64,000 bases of DNA from Acidovorax sp. DW039 (GTDB lineage: Bacteria > Pseudomonadota > Gammaproteobacteria > Burkholderiales > Burkholderiaceae_C), in NCBI RefSeq assembly GCF_037101375.1, contig NZ_AP029019.1, positions 3,510,001-3,574,000 of the forward strand. Direction: 5' to 3'. Shown here one piece after another: positions 12,132-22,979 of the stretch. The notes beneath the pieces are model-generated. The model was given only the letters and a program-made list of their open reading frames with translations. It ran no database searches and was not told the DNA's origin. The first letter of the stretch is position 1. Every line of letters begins with the position of its first letter. A program made the translations under genes and the position numbers.

Positions 12132-13078
12132 TGCTTCACCTCAAAGCGCGCTACGTTTTCACGAGAAACCGTCGTCAGTTCAAAAGCCTTGCCACGCACA
12201 AAGACGTCCGTGACGTCAGCACGCCCTACCACCACGCTGAACGGAAGAGAACCTGACACCGGCGCTGAATCACCAGCTACGAGCTTTTTCTCAAAAATGA
12301 CACGTCCGGAAGCGTCTTTCACCTGCACCCACGAATCTGCGCGGGCGCGCAGCAACAAAGGTATCGCTGCGTCTTCAACCGGAGCATTCGCCGTACTGGC
12401 ACTTTGCACCACCGGCACGGAAGCTGGCGCGCTCACGGAACTCGCAGATTGCGCATTGGGGGCTGTAGCAACACCAAGCGAAGGAGTGTTAGCCTGCGGC
12501 TGCGCCTCTTCGACTATCAAGGGCCTGGGTGCCGATGTTTCGGTAACCGTGGACTGAACTGTGCCTGCAGATGGAGTAGCCGCTGGTTCCGAAGGCTTCA
12601 TGACGCTCATGATCCGCCAAAGCTGCAAATCAGATGGCCAGTAAAAAATAGCAGCAGCTCCTACCAATAGAACAGCCCCGCCCCACATCAGCCAGTTGGA
12701 GTGCTGGGCTCCGCGTGAAGGTGAAAATGTCTTCCCCGCCGCAGATGTTTTGACGGGAGCATTGAGATCTGGACGCTCCGGTACCAAGCGGGGACTCTTG
12801 GACTGGGGCAAAAGCAACAATACCGGGGCGGGATCTAGCTTCAGGGTACGACACACGCTAGAGGCCAGTGCGCGCAGGAACACGGTGTCCGGCAAGAGTT
12901 CCAAATGGTTGGACTCAAGGGCTTCCAGCTTGCCGACAGGCACCTTCAAAGCGACCGCCAAGGCTTCAATATGAATACCTGCAGCTTCGCGCGCACTCTT
13001 GAGAATTTCCCCTGCGGTGGATTGCATCGGCTCCGCACCCTCATGCACGGAGGTCGATGTGGACATCGACTCACTCAT
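12128..13078 (-). CDS. rodZ: RodZ-like helix-turn-helix membrane protein
   Basis: A 316-aa protein with the RodZ architecture: a cytoplasmic helix-turn-helix ([20 protein letters not shown], about residues 26-90), one membrane segment ([18 protein letters not shown]), a long Ser/Ala/Pro/Val-rich periplasmic linker and a C-terminal DUF4115-type beta domain ([18 protein letters not shown]). In rods RodZ links MreB to the cell-wall machinery. In the conserved cluster it sits between pilW and ispG with overlaps of 8 and 4 bases. The linker is low complexity. Confidence 0.85.
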   Translation of the reverse strand: MSESMSTSTSVHEGAEPMQSTAGEILKSAREAAGIHIEALAVALKVPVGKLEALESNHLELLPDTVFLRALASSVCRTLKLDPAPVLLLLPQSKSPRLVPERPDLNAPVKTSAAGKTFSPSRGAQHSNWLMWGGAVLLVGAAAIFYWPSDLQLWRIMSVMKPSEPAATPSAGTVQSTVTETSAPRPLIVEEAQPQANTPSLGVATAPNAQSASSVSAPASVPVVQSASTANAPVEDAAIPLLLRARADSWVQVKDASGRVIFEKKLVAGDSAPVSGSLPFSVVVGRADVTDVFVRGKAFELTTVSRENVARFEVKQ

Positions 13079-13904
13079 TAAAAGCTCCGCGCTGGTAAGC
13101 GCTCATCTCGGCGGACTCAGGAAAGCGCTTACGCAACTGGTCACCCAATTGACGCAACGCCACGTTATCGCCCACCGCCTTCTCGACTTTGATGCCTAGC
13201 CATAACGACTCAGCATTCGCATATTCGCTGTTGTTCAATCGACGTATGTAGAACTGCGCGCGCGTCAAGTCCTGCTTACGGAACATCGACAAGGCAAGGT
13301 GATAGCCAACGACAGGGTTACCAGCATCCAGCTGATACGATTTCAAGAACGATTGCTCTGCGTCTTCAACTTTTCCTGCACTCGATTGGCATAGTCCGCG
13401 TGCCATCAAGGTTTTGGCTCGACTCAGATACGTGGGATTGGCAAGGGCCTTGTCAAACTGCTGGTCAGCCTCGGTGTAGCGTTTCTGCTGGCACAGCAGC
13501 CATCCGTAGTTGTGCAAAAGATCGGAATCATTGGCCCGCATTGAGACAGCACGCCTGAAGCTGTCCTCAGCCTGCGCCAAATCGTTCAGTCGCATGTAGA
13601 TAAGGCCACGCATGTTGAAGGCATCTGCGTAGCTCGGATCCGTAGCCAAAGATTGCTTTACTTCATCCAGCGCTACAGTCGTTTGGCCGTTCTCGAAATA
13701 TTTGGCGGCCAACTCAAGACGAATACGAGCCCGCCGACGAACATCCGGCTCATCAGACGGCGTGACGATGGAGGAGGCGTTATCAGCAGCCACTGTGCCG
13801 CCATTGGTAGCACAGCCCTGCAACAACGCAACTGCGCCGGAAACCCCTAGCAACAACAGCGTGGTGCGGCCATACACCGTCATCTGCTCCATCCATCTCA
13901 CCAT
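13071..13904 (-). CDS. pilW: Type IV pilus biogenesis lipoprotein PilW/PilF-like (TPR)
   Basis: A 277-aa lipoprotein: the signal peptide ends in a lipobox (LLQGC), followed by several tetratricopeptide repeats (ADAFNMRGLIYMRLNDLAQAE, DLLHNYGWLLCQQKRYTEA and others). This matches the PilW/PilF pilotin family, which helps the PilQ secretin assemble in the outer membrane. A strong AAGGAGG ribosome site precedes the ATG at 13902-13904. It is 24 bases after rlmN and overlaps rodZ by 8 bases. No other pilus gene is in this window. Confidence 0.85.
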   Translation of the reverse strand: MVRWMEQMTVYGRTTLLLLGVSGAVALLQGCATNGGTVAADNASSIVTPSDEPDVRRRARIRLELAAKYFENGQTTVALDEVKQSLATDPSYADAFNMRGLIYMRLNDLAQAEDSFRRAVSMRANDSDLLHNYGWLLCQQKRYTEADQQFDKALANPTYLSRAKTLMARGLCQSSAGKVEDAEQSFLKSYQLDAGNPVVGYHLALSMFRKQDLTRAQFYIRRLNNSEYANAESLWLGIKVEKAVGDNVALRQLGDQLRKRFPESAEMSAYQRGAFNE

Positions 13905-13928
13905 AGAGAGCCTCCTTTTTTCAGCAGT

Positions 13929-15050
13929 TCATGCAACCGGTTTCAGCACGATAGTGCGCTGCTTGGCCATACGCTCCGCGGCACGGGTACGGTCTTTCAC
14001 ATCGCCTGCAAGTTGACCACATGCTGCATCGATATCATCCCCTCGGGTCTTGCGGATTGTTGTGACAATCCCGCACTCGCTCAAAACCTGGGCAAAAGCT
14101 TGCACCTGCTTTTGAGGAGATCGGAGGAGGCCTGAAGCAGGAAATGGATTGAAGGGGATCAGGTTGAGCTTACAACGCACCCCTTGGCCTTGCTTAGGCT
14201 GCACCAAGTCCGCCAACTGACGAGCATGTTCAGTTTGGTCATTTACGCCATCGAGCATGCAGTACTCGAACGTGATGAAGTCCCGGGGGGCATGCTGAAG
14301 ATAACGATTACAGGCATCCAGCAACTCGTGAATCGGATATTTCCGATTCAAAGGCACAAGGTTGTCACGCAGTGCATCGTTGGGGGCATGAAGGGATACC
14401 GCGAGAGCTACAGGGCAATCTTGCGCCAACCTGTCCATCATCGGCACGACACCTGATGTGGATACAGTGACACGACGTCTGGACAAACCATAACCATGAT
14501 CGTCAAGCATCGTGCGAAGAGCAGGAACGAGCGCAGAGTAGTTTTGCAGCGGCTCTCCCATGCCCATCATGACCACATTGGAAATGACTCTTTCAGCAGA
14601 CTGAAAGCGCGCACGAAGGGAATGCTCTGCGAACCAGAGTTGCGCAATGATCTCGCCAGTTGTCAGGTTGCGACTGAACCCCTGGTGACCCGTAGAACAG
14701 AAACGGCATCCCACGGCGCAGCCCGCCTGGGAGGAAATGCAAAGAGTGCCTCGGTCATCTTCAGGAATAAAAACCGATTCAACGGCATTTCCGTCGCCCA
14801 CGTCGAACAGCCACTTGACCGTTCCATCCGCTGATACGTGCTCACTGATAACAGGCAGCGCTTCTATTCGGGCACAGCCCTTGAGTTTCTCCCTCAAGGT
14901 CTTTGCCAAGTCACTCATCGCATCAAAATCGCTGGCGCCCCGCTGATGAATCCAGCGAAACAACTGCGTCGCGCGAAAGCGCTTCTCACCCAGTCGCTCA
15001 CAAAAAGCGACGAGGGAATCGAGATCAAATTCAAGGAGATTGGTGGTCAT
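13929..15050 (-). CDS. rlmN: 23S rRNA/tRNA A2503/A37 methyltransferase RlmN
   Basis: A radical-SAM enzyme that methylates C2 of A2503 in 23S rRNA and A37 in some tRNAs. The 373-aa protein has the radical-SAM cysteine motif CAVGCRFC (C-x3-C-x2-C) in the [15 protein letters not shown] segment, the [10 protein letters not shown] segment and a C-terminal catalytic cysteine near DAACGQL. Length is typical. It lies between ndk and pilW in the conserved order. Confidence 0.97.
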   Translation of the reverse strand: MTTNLLEFDLDSLVAFCERLGEKRFRATQLFRWIHQRGASDFDAMSDLAKTLREKLKGCARIEALPVISEHVSADGTVKWLFDVGDGNAVESVFIPEDDRGTLCISSQAGCAVGCRFCSTGHQGFSRNLTTGEIIAQLWFAEHSLRARFQSAERVISNVVMMGMGEPLQNYSALVPALRTMLDDHGYGLSRRRVTVSTSGVVPMMDRLAQDCPVALAVSLHAPNDALRDNLVPLNRKYPIHELLDACNRYLQHAPRDFITFEYCMLDGVNDQTEHARQLADLVQPKQGQGVRCKLNLIPFNPFPASGLLRSPQKQVQAFAQVLSECGIVTTIRKTRGDDIDAACGQLAGDVKDRTRAAERMAKQRTIVLKPVA

Positions 15051-15083
15051 TGCGGCAGCCCTGCGCGAGACCGCTCGCAGCTG

Positions 15084-15129
15084 TCCCCATGGCCTAGCAT
15101 TCCCACTGAGGTGGGTTCAGACATGGGGA
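15084..15129 (-). other. Branched inverted repeat between ndk and rlmN
   Basis: TCCCCAT (15084-15090) pairs with ATGGGGA (15123-15129), and CCCAC/GTGGG (15102-15106, 15111-15115) pairs inside. There is no T run, so it is not a classic terminator; it may be an attenuator or RNA-stabilising element in the 87-base ndk-rlmN gap. Confidence 0.35.
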
Positions 15130-15137
15130 CCGCCATC

Positions 15138-15563
15138 TCAGCGGGAGTAGATGTTCAGACCGGGGAAGAAGAACGAAACTTCCACTTGGGCAGTTTCGGG
15201 AGCGTCAGAACCGTGCACAGCGTTGGCGTCGATGCTGTCGGCAAAATCTGCACGAATGGTGCCAGCTTCAGCCTTCTTGGGATCGGTAGCGCCCATCAGT
15301 TCACGGTTTTTCAGGATGGCGTTCTCACCTTCCAGAACCTGGATCATCACGGGACCAGAAACCATGAAGTCCACCAGATCCTTGAAGAAAGGACGCTCTT
15401 TGTGAACGGCGTAGAACTGTTCAGCCTCCAGGCGCGACAGGTGAGCCATGCGGGCAGCAACAACCTTGAGGCCAGCGGCTTCAAAACGGGCGTAGATCTG
15501 GCCAATCACGTTTTTGGCGACTGCGTCAGGCTTGATGATGGAGAGGGTACGTTCGATAGCCAT
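15138..15563 (-). CDS. ndk: Nucleoside diphosphate kinase
   Basis: Transfers the gamma-phosphate between nucleoside tri- and diphosphates through a phospho-histidine. The 141-aa length is exactly usual. The start [18 protein letters not shown] and the active-site [12 protein letters not shown] segment, with its catalytic His, are conserved. It leads the minus-strand block that continues into rlmN. Confidence 0.98.
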   Translation of the reverse strand: MAIERTLSIIKPDAVAKNVIGQIYARFEAAGLKVVAARMAHLSRLEAEQFYAVHKERPFFKDLVDFMVSGPVMIQVLEGENAILKNRELMGATDPKKAEAGTIRADFADSIDANAVHGSDAPETAQVEVSFFFPGLNIYSR

Positions 15564-15640
15564 GTTGATTCCTAATAAATGTTGCTAAATTCTTTTGCCC
15601 AGCGGACAAAACTCTTGATTGTAGCTGGGCTGTGAAAAAG

Positions 15641-17077
15641 TTATCGACTCCGCCCCCTGCGGCCTGGAGGGGTTCGTTGAGCCTGGCGGTAACGTGTCAG
15701 GCTGTCAGACCCGATGTAGCCCACAGAGGTTTTCATAGGATCTGGCTGGGCAGATGAACGGGATCGGTCACCCGCCATGGCACCTTCGTCACGACGACGC
15801 CCCCGAGACTGTCCACCACCTGAAGCTCCGGGCCCAGACTTGCGCTGCCCACTAGGCGCTCCTGCGCCCTTGCCAGAGCGAGCGCCCGGGCCCCGCCGCA
15901 CGGGCATGTTTGCATCCCGGTCTGCAGCACCTGCGCCGGCATTTCCGCCAGCAGCTTTTGACAAAGCGCGAATGTCCGCTTCATCAAGCTCCAGCCAAGC
16001 GCCACGCTTGAGCCCCCGGGGAAGAACCATCGCACCATACCTGATGCGAATCAAGCGGCTGACAGCATGTCCCACTGCCTCCATCATTCGCCGCACTTCC
16101 CGATTGCGCCCCTCGGAGATCGTGACGCGATACCAGCAATTAGACCCCTCCCCGCCGCCATCTTCGATGGAGCCGAAGGCCGCCATACCGTCATCCAGAC
16201 GAACACCGTCCAGCAAGCGCTGCTTTTCTTCGTTACTCAAGGCACCCAGCACGCGCACGGCATACTCGCGCTCAAGCCCGAAACGGGGGTGCATCAGCTT
16301 GTTGGCCAACTCACCAGAACTCGTGAACAGCAGCAGTCCCTCTGTATTCAGGTCAAGACGTCCCACGGACTGCCACTTGCCATGCTGCAGGCGAGGCAAT
16401 TTACGAAACACCGTGGGCCGGTTTTGCGGATCGTCATGCGTAACCACCTCGCCCACGGGCTTGTGATAGGCAATCACCCGCGCAGGAGGAGGATCAATGC
16501 GGTAACGAATGGGTTTTCCATTGACCTTGACCTGGTCCCCATACTGGATGCGCTGCCCAATATGGGCCGGCTCGTTGTTGACGGAAATACGCCCTTCCAG
16601 AATCAGTTGCTCCATCTCCAGCCTGGAACCGAGCCCCGCCTGAGCCAGTACCTTATGGAGCTTGGGTGTTTCCACCTGAGGCAAGAGGACGCGCTTGGCG
16701 GGTTGCACATCGGTGACATCATCCTCGTCGAAGCGCCCAGAAACCACATCCGAAAACTCGTAACCCTGCACACCCGCAGAGGCCTGCGCGCGAGGCTTGC
16801 CCCGACCTTGGGAATCGCGGTCACGTCTGGGCTTGGCTGGTTCAACGGATGTTTCCATCACTGGGGCAGAGGAGCCAGCCACCTCTTCCGAAACTGGCGA
16901 CGTCACCACATCCGGCGTGTCCTCAATCTCTGGCGCTTCAACGGACTTGCTCTTCTTGGGCGCAGCGCGTTTCCGAGGCACTTTGGGTTTTGCCGAAACG
17001 GGTGCTGTCGCGACCTCAGACAAACCCTGCTCTGAAGGTACTTCTTCCGTGTTCACAACGGGATTTGAATCATTCAT
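15641..17077 (-). CDS. rluB: RluB-type 23S rRNA pseudouridine synthase with long tails
   Basis: A 478-aa protein. An S4 RNA-binding domain ([20 protein letters not shown]) precedes the RsuA/RluB catalytic domain with the Asp motif [13 protein letters not shown]; the family makes pseudouridine 2605 in 23S rRNA. The first about 150 residues are Pro/Val/Lys-rich and the last about 90 are Gly/Arg/Ser-rich ([20 protein letters not shown]), probably disordered RNA-binding tails. The ATG at 17075-17077 has an AGGAA ribosome site and overlaps the scpB stop by 8 bases. RluB rather than RluE/F is inferred from the scpB neighbour. Confidence 0.88.
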   Translation of the reverse strand: MNDSNPVVNTEEVPSEQGLSEVATAPVSAKPKVPRKRAAPKKSKSVEAPEIEDTPDVVTSPVSEEVAGSSAPVMETSVEPAKPRRDRDSQGRGKPRAQASAGVQGYEFSDVVSGRFDEDDVTDVQPAKRVLLPQVETPKLHKVLAQAGLGSRLEMEQLILEGRISVNNEPAHIGQRIQYGDQVKVNGKPIRYRIDPPPARVIAYHKPVGEVVTHDDPQNRPTVFRKLPRLQHGKWQSVGRLDLNTEGLLLFTSSGELANKLMHPRFGLEREYAVRVLGALSNEEKQRLLDGVRLDDGMAAFGSIEDGGGEGSNCWYRVTISEGRNREVRRMMEAVGHAVSRLIRIRYGAMVLPRGLKRGAWLELDEADIRALSKAAGGNAGAGAADRDANMPVRRGPGARSGKGAGAPSGQRKSGPGASGGGQSRGRRRDEGAMAGDRSRSSAQPDPMKTSVGYIGSDSLTRYRQAQRTPPGRRGRSR

Positions 17078-17810
17078 GTGGTGTTCCTGCGATGCCACCA
17101 GAGGCATCGTCAACGTGATCATTGCGAAGGCTCTCCTCCGCAGCTTCAAACAAATCAGCACCCGGTCCAGAGGGAACTGGCGTGCCAGGGCTTGCGGGCT
17201 CTTCCGATGAGGGCGATCCGGCTTCAATACCGACCTCATCCACTTCCAATCCAAGCGACTGATTGGCAGCCATCGCCTCCAGCACGCTGGCGTTTGCGGC
17301 GGGATCATCCAGCACGGGGAGCTGGTCGAGCGAGGCAAGACCCAAATCATCCAAAAACTGCCGCGTGGTAGCGAACAAGGCAGGTCTGCCTACAGTTTCC
17401 CGATGACCAATTACTTCGACCCAACCACGGTCTTCCAGCTGCTTGATGATCAGACTGTTGACCGTCACCCCACGGATATCCTCGATATCCCCGCGCGTCA
17501 CGGGTTGTCGGTACGCAATGATGGCAAGAGTCTCCAGCGTAGCACGGGTGTAGCGAGGAGGCTTTTCCGGATGTAGCCGGTCAAGGTATTCACGCATTTC
17601 AGGCCGACTTTGAAAACGCCATCCCGATGCCACCTGCACCAGTTCCACCCCACGCTGAGCCCAGTCACGCTGCAAATCCTGCAGCAGCATTTTGAGCGTA
17701 TCCGAACCCAACGCATCATTGAACAAAACCCGCAGCTCACGCAAAGGCACGGGCTGAGGGGCACAAATCAAGGCAGTCTCTAAGACCCGCTTGGCATCCA
17801 CCGAGTTCAT
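17070..17810 (-). CDS. scpB: Segregation and condensation protein ScpB
   Basis: A 246-aa winged-helix kleisin-associated subunit of the SMC-ScpAB condensin. Conserved stretches include [25 protein letters not shown] and [24 protein letters not shown]. About 75 acidic, low-complexity residues follow the core. It overlaps rluB by 8 bases. The usual scpA neighbour is not upstream; a 152-base gap separates scpB from the rluD-like gene. Confidence 0.93.
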   Translation of the reverse strand: MNSVDAKRVLETALICAPQPVPLRELRVLFNDALGSDTLKMLLQDLQRDWAQRGVELVQVASGWRFQSRPEMREYLDRLHPEKPPRYTRATLETLAIIAYRQPVTRGDIEDIRGVTVNSLIIKQLEDRGWVEVIGHRETVGRPALFATTRQFLDDLGLASLDQLPVLDDPAANASVLEAMAANQSLGLEVDEVGIEAGSPSSEEPASPGTPVPSGPGADLFEAAEESLRNDHVDDASGGIAGTPHE

Positions 17811-17962
17811 GGTTCAGCGATTCCGGAAAAAGGCCCACCCAAATATTATGGGGAGCTCACCGATGCAGGGAATGGTCAAAAGCGCTATGAGCGCGCTGTC
17901 TGTACACAGCACTTGCCCGATGCAGCCAGGTGCTCGGGAATATGGACAGGCCTCACGGCCTC

Positions 17963-19110
<1,148 letters not shown>

Positions 19111-19111
<1 letters not shown>

Positions 19112-20046
19112 TACCGTGCTGGCAGATAGCGAGATGGATCTACAGGCTTGCCCTGACGCCGGACCTCAAAGTGCAGCTTGACACGATCAGCATCGGTACT
19201 GCCCATCTCGGCAATCTTCTGCCCGCGCCGCACAGCCTGGTCTTCCTTCACCAGCAAGGTCTGGTTGTGGGCATAGGCCGTGAGGAAAGTATTGTTGTGC
19301 TTGAGAATGATCAGGTTGCCATACCCACGCAGCCCCGCACCGGCATACACCACGCGGCCATCGGCGGCAGCCAGGACAGGATCGCCCGCCTTTCCGGCAA
19401 TGTCATACCCCTTGTTGCGAGCCTCGTCAAAACCGGCGATCAAGGAGCCAGCAGCGGGCCAGATGAACGACACATCATCTTCAGCAGCTCCCGCTGGCGG
19501 CGAGGATGGCGTAGGCTGCGCTACTGGGGCAGACGAGGCCGCCACCACCGGAGCGGGATTGGAGGCTGGGGTCTTAGGGGCGCTGGAAGCACTTCCCGCA
19601 GCCGCAGGCGTAATGGTTGACGAAGTCACGGGGCGCGTCACCACGCCTGTGTCGGACGCCACAACTGCAGCCGCTGGCGGCGCTGGGGGGGGCACCGAAG
19701 CCGTCACACGCAGCACCTGCCCAACCTCGATCAGATTGGGGTTCTCCAGATTGTTCCAGCGAGCAATATCTTTCCAGCCCTGGCCGGTTTCCAGGCCAAT
19801 GCGAATCAGGGTATCGCCGGGCTTGACGGTGTAGTAGCCAGGCTTGCCGGCGTTTTCTGCACCTGGCAGAGGCTTGACCGGGGCCGCCACAACCACACCG
19901 GGTTGGGGCGAGGAGGCTGGAGTACTTTGAGTGAAAGTACCACGATCCTCCACTGGGGCCTTGTTCAGGCGGGTGCCGCAACCGGACAGCAGAAGCCCTG
20001 CCACCGCCACGGAAAACCCAACCACAAGACCTCGCGATACGAACAT
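19111..20046 (-). CDS. nlpD: NlpD-like lipoprotein, LysM plus degenerate LytM domain
   Basis: A 311-aa lipoprotein from the ATG at 20044-20046 (a TTG two codons upstream is less likely; AAGGGAA lies just before). The lipobox is LLLSGC. A LysM domain (YYTVKPGDTLIRIGLETGQ) binds peptidoglycan and is followed by a Pro/Ala/Ser linker and an M23/LytM fold ending VKLHFEVRRQGKPVDPSRYL. The expected zinc-ligand His positions read NKGYD and KLHFE, so it is probably a non-enzymatic amidase activator like E. coli NlpD. It follows surE-pcm, but rpoS does not come next. Confidence 0.9.
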
Positions 20047-20058
20047 AAGCAATTCCCT

Positions 20059-20835
20059 TCAGGCAATCCCCGATTTTAGGGGGACAAAATGAACCGGCTC
20101 GAGCACGTTTTGTTTCAAACCGTGCACTGTTTTGTCGATTACCAGCAACATTTGCTGCCCTGCTGCCACCGCCATCGGCGCAACCAGGCGCCCTCCTACG
20201 GCCAGCTGGTCGCACCAGGCTTGGGGCACAGAGTCACCGCCTGCGGCGGCGATGATGGCCCCATAAGGCGCCCCCTTCGCATATCCCAACATGCCGTCCC
20301 CAAAAATCAAATGCAGATTGGGCAGACGGAACGGGCGCAGATTGTCCCGCGCCTTTTCGTGCAGGGTACGCACCCGCTCCAGGGTGTACACCTCAGGCGC
20401 CAACATGCTCAGCACAGCCGCCTGATAGCCACAGCCCGTGCCAATCTCCAGCACGCGCCCCAGGCCTGCGCCAGTTCGCACCAGCTCGGCCCCCAGCGCC
20501 AGTTCGCACATGCGGGCCACGATGCTGGGCTTGGATATGGTCTGTCCCATACCGATCGGCAAACTGGTGTCTTCATAGGCCTGGTTGCCCAACGCACTAT
20601 CGACAAAACGGTGGCGCTCCACCGCTCCCATTGCAGCCAGCACCGGCGCAGCAGTAATGCCACCCGCAACCAACTTTTGGACCATGCGTGCTCGTACAGC
20701 AGCAGAATCCAGCCCCGTACCGGTTGCCGTAGGCACAACCGCACGGACCGCCGCAGGCAAAGAAGCAGAGGGCCGCGGCGTGGCCGGCCCGGATGCCCCC
20801 GGCAGCTTGGCAGGAAACCCTGGGCGCCGCTGCAT
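20059..20835 (-). CDS. pcm: Protein-L-isoaspartate O-methyltransferase
   Basis: Repairs isoaspartyl residues in aged proteins using S-adenosylmethionine. I take the ATG at 20833-20835, which overlaps the surE stop (TGATG), giving 258 aa; an upstream in-frame start at 20892 would overlap surE by 58 bases. The core shows PIGMGQTISKPSIVARM and the SAM-binding VLEIGTGCGYQAAVL motif, followed by IFGDGMLGY. The first about 50 residues are a Pro/Ala-rich extension beyond the usual roughly 210-aa length. Confidence 0.93.
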   Translation of the reverse strand: MQRRPGFPAKLPGASGPATPRPSASLPAAVRAVVPTATGTGLDSAAVRARMVQKLVAGGITAAPVLAAMGAVERHRFVDSALGNQAYEDTSLPIGMGQTISKPSIVARMCELALGAELVRTGAGLGRVLEIGTGCGYQAAVLSMLAPEVYTLERVRTLHEKARDNLRPFRLPNLHLIFGDGMLGYAKGAPYGAIIAAAGGDSVPQAWCDQLAVGGRLVAPMAVAAGQQMLLVIDKTVHGLKQNVLEPVHFVPLKSGIA

Positions 20836-21635
20836 CAGCGCGCGCTCCCCGCTGACTCGCCCACCTGCATGCGTGAAATAGTCTGGGCCCAATAGCCCAG
20901 ATGGTCATGGTCTGTCAGGTCCACCTTGAGAGGCGTCACTGCCACATGCCCTTGTGCCGTGGCGTGGAAATCCGTGCCTTCGGCATCATCCTTGGCCGGG
21001 CCTGCGCCTCCGATCCAGTACATTACCTCGCCGCGCGGGCTTTCCTGCATGATCACACGCTCTGCCGCATGGCGGCGCCCCAGGCGGCACAGCTTCAAGG
21101 GTTTGAGGGCGGAAAGAGGCATGTTCGGAATATTGACATTCAGGAGCCACGGAGCTTGTTCCGCCTGTCCCGCTTGCCCCAACAGATCGCCCGACATCAT
21201 CTGCGCCACAATCTCCCGCGCCTTGGCGGCTGCGGCTTCAATCTCGCCCCAGCCTTTGTCCACCTGAGAAAAAGCGATGGCCGGAATACCGAACAGATAG
21301 CCCTCCATGGCAGCCCCCACCGTGCCAGAGTAGATGGTGTCATCCCCCATGTTGGCACCGTTGTTGATGCCAGAGACCACGAGGTCAGGCCGATAACCCA
21401 GCAAGCCCGTCAGGGCAATGTGCACGCAGTCTGCGGGTGTTCCATTCACATAACGAAACCCGTTGTGTGCCTTGTGCACATACAGCGGCGAGTGCAGGGT
21501 CAGCGCGTTTGACTTGGCACTGTTGTTGTGCTCAGGTGCAACCACCTCGACATCGGCAATCGTCTTGAGCGCTTCGTACAACGCCACAATGCCGGGCGCC
21601 TGGTAACCGTCGTCGTTGGAGATGAGAATTTTCAT
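20835..21635 (-). CDS. surE: 5'-nucleotidase SurE
   Basis: A stationary-phase survival phosphatase acting on nucleoside monophosphates. The start is ATG at 21633-21635, giving MKILISNDDGYQAPG with the catalytic NDDG; SGINNGANMGDDTIYSGTVGAAMEG is also conserved. At 266 aa it is near family length. It is the first gene of surE-pcm-nlpD-rluD; the opposite-strand quinone reductase begins 186 bases away, so the gap holds divergent promoters. Confidence 0.96.
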   Translation of the reverse strand: MKILISNDDGYQAPGIVALYEALKTIADVEVVAPEHNNSAKSNALTLHSPLYVHKAHNGFRYVNGTPADCVHIALTGLLGYRPDLVVSGINNGANMGDDTIYSGTVGAAMEGYLFGIPAIAFSQVDKGWGEIEAAAAKAREIVAQMMSGDLLGQAGQAEQAPWLLNVNIPNMPLSALKPLKLCRLGRRHAAERVIMQESPRGEVMYWIGGAGPAKDDAEGTDFHATAQGHVAVTPLKVDLTDHDHLGYWAQTISRMQVGESAGSAR

Positions 21636-21821
21636 GGTGGCACGGTGCTGAATGCATCGAATTGTAGGTGGGCTCTCCATTGCCATGCCGAGGTACAGGG
21701 TTGGGAGGTGATGGCACAGCACATTCGCTCCCAGAAGGCTTGATTTGGGTCACGCGAGGGACAACCGCGCCTGACACCTACTCCTATGATCCGCCCCCAA
21801 AGACCCCAAGGAGACAACCTT

Positions 21822-22799
21822 ATGCACGCTTGGCTTTGCACCAACCCCACCGGAGTGGAAGCCCTTCAGTGGACAGAGCTGCCCACTCCCAACCCCAAGG
21901 CGGGAGAAGTGCTTGTCCAGATCAAGGCTGCCAGCCTGAACTTCCCTGATCTGCTGATCGTGCAGAACAAGTACCAGATCAAGCCCCCTCTGCCTTTTGT
22001 GCCCGGCTCAGAGTACGCAGGCGAGGTGGTGGCCGTGGGCGATGGCGTCAAGCATTTACAGGTGGGACAACGGGTCGCCTGCCTGTCGGGTACTGGGGGT
22101 TTTGGAACCCACACTCTCGCGCCTGCAGCCTTGTGCATGCCACTGCCACCCGCGTTCTCATTCGTGGATGCGGCAGCGTTCATCATGATTTATGCCACCT
22201 CGTTCCACGCGCTGATGGACCGGGCGCAGCTCAAAGCGGGTGAAACCGTACTGGTTTTGGGCGCAGCAGGCGGGGTGGGCACTGCCGCCATTCAGATTGC
22301 CAAGGCTGCTGGTGCACGGGTAATCGCGGCAGCCTCCAGCGATGAAAAATGCGCACTGTGCAGCTCCATCGGTGCAGACGCCACGATCAATTACAGCCGC
22401 GACAACCTGCGCGATGCCATCAAGTCCCTGACCGAGGGCAAAGGCCCCGATGTGATCTACGACCCCGTGGGCGGCGACTTTGCAGAGCCCGCCTTCCGCT
22501 CCATCGCCTGGCGCGGGCGCTATCTGGTGGTGGGCTTTGCCTCTGGCCCCATCCCTGCACTGCCGTTCAATCTGGCGCTGCTCAAGGGCGCCTCCATTGT
22601 GGGCGTCTTCTGGGGCGACTTTGCCAAACGCGAACCACAGGCCAACGCGGCCATGATGGCTGAGCTGGCCCAGTGGTATGCGCAAGGCAAGATCAAACCG
22701 GTGATTGACCGGACCATGCCCATGTCTGAACTACCCGCAGCCTATGCCCACATGGGCTCACGTGGAGTGATGGGCAAGCTGGTGCTGGTCAACGAGTGA
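21822..22799 (+). CDS. NADPH:quinone oxidoreductase family (zinc-free MDR)
   Basis: A 325-aa medium-chain dehydrogenase/reductase. The ATG at 21822 follows an AAGGAG ribosome site 8 bases upstream; the longer frame lacks one. The GroES-like domain contains LPFVPGSEYAGEVVAVG and the Rossmann fold VLVLGAAGGVGTAAIQIAK. No structural-zinc cysteine cluster is seen, as in the quinone reductase/enoyl reductase branch. The substrate is not predictable: quinone reduction or enoyl-CoA/enone reduction are both possible. It stands alone. Confidence 0.85.
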   Translation: MHAWLCTNPTGVEALQWTELPTPNPKAGEVLVQIKAASLNFPDLLIVQNKYQIKPPLPFVPGSEYAGEVVAVGDGVKHLQVGQRVACLSGTGGFGTHTLAPAALCMPLPPAFSFVDAAAFIMIYATSFHALMDRAQLKAGETVLVLGAAGGVGTAAIQIAKAAGARVIAAASSDEKCALCSSIGADATINYSRDNLRDAIKSLTEGKGPDVIYDPVGGDFAEPAFRSIAWRGRYLVVGFASGPIPALPFNLALLKGASIVGVFWGDFAKREPQANAAMMAELAQWYAQGKIKPVIDRTMPMSELPAAYAHMGSRGVMGKLVLVNE

Positions 22800-22880
22800 G
22801 AAAGCCGGGAGCAGCAGGACACACCCCAGGGCCCCAGCGCCCGACGCTTGCCCCCTTTCCTTTCCAACGAACCCTGAGTG

Positions 22881-22906
22881 AGTGCCAACCCTGCAGGATT
22901 GGCACT
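22881..22906. repeat. 8-bp inverted repeat before the GGDEF gene
   Basis: AGTGCCAA and TTGGCACT are perfectly complementary around a 10-base spacer, 74 bases before the diguanylate cyclase gene and 82 after the quinone reductase stop. No T run follows, so a protein-binding site is as likely as a transcript hairpin. Confidence 0.4.
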
Positions 22907-22979
22907 ACCGACAACGCCATTGCGGTCTGCCTGTGTCACACTCGGGCACCATCGCTGTCCTTGATCCTGGTGTCCGCAC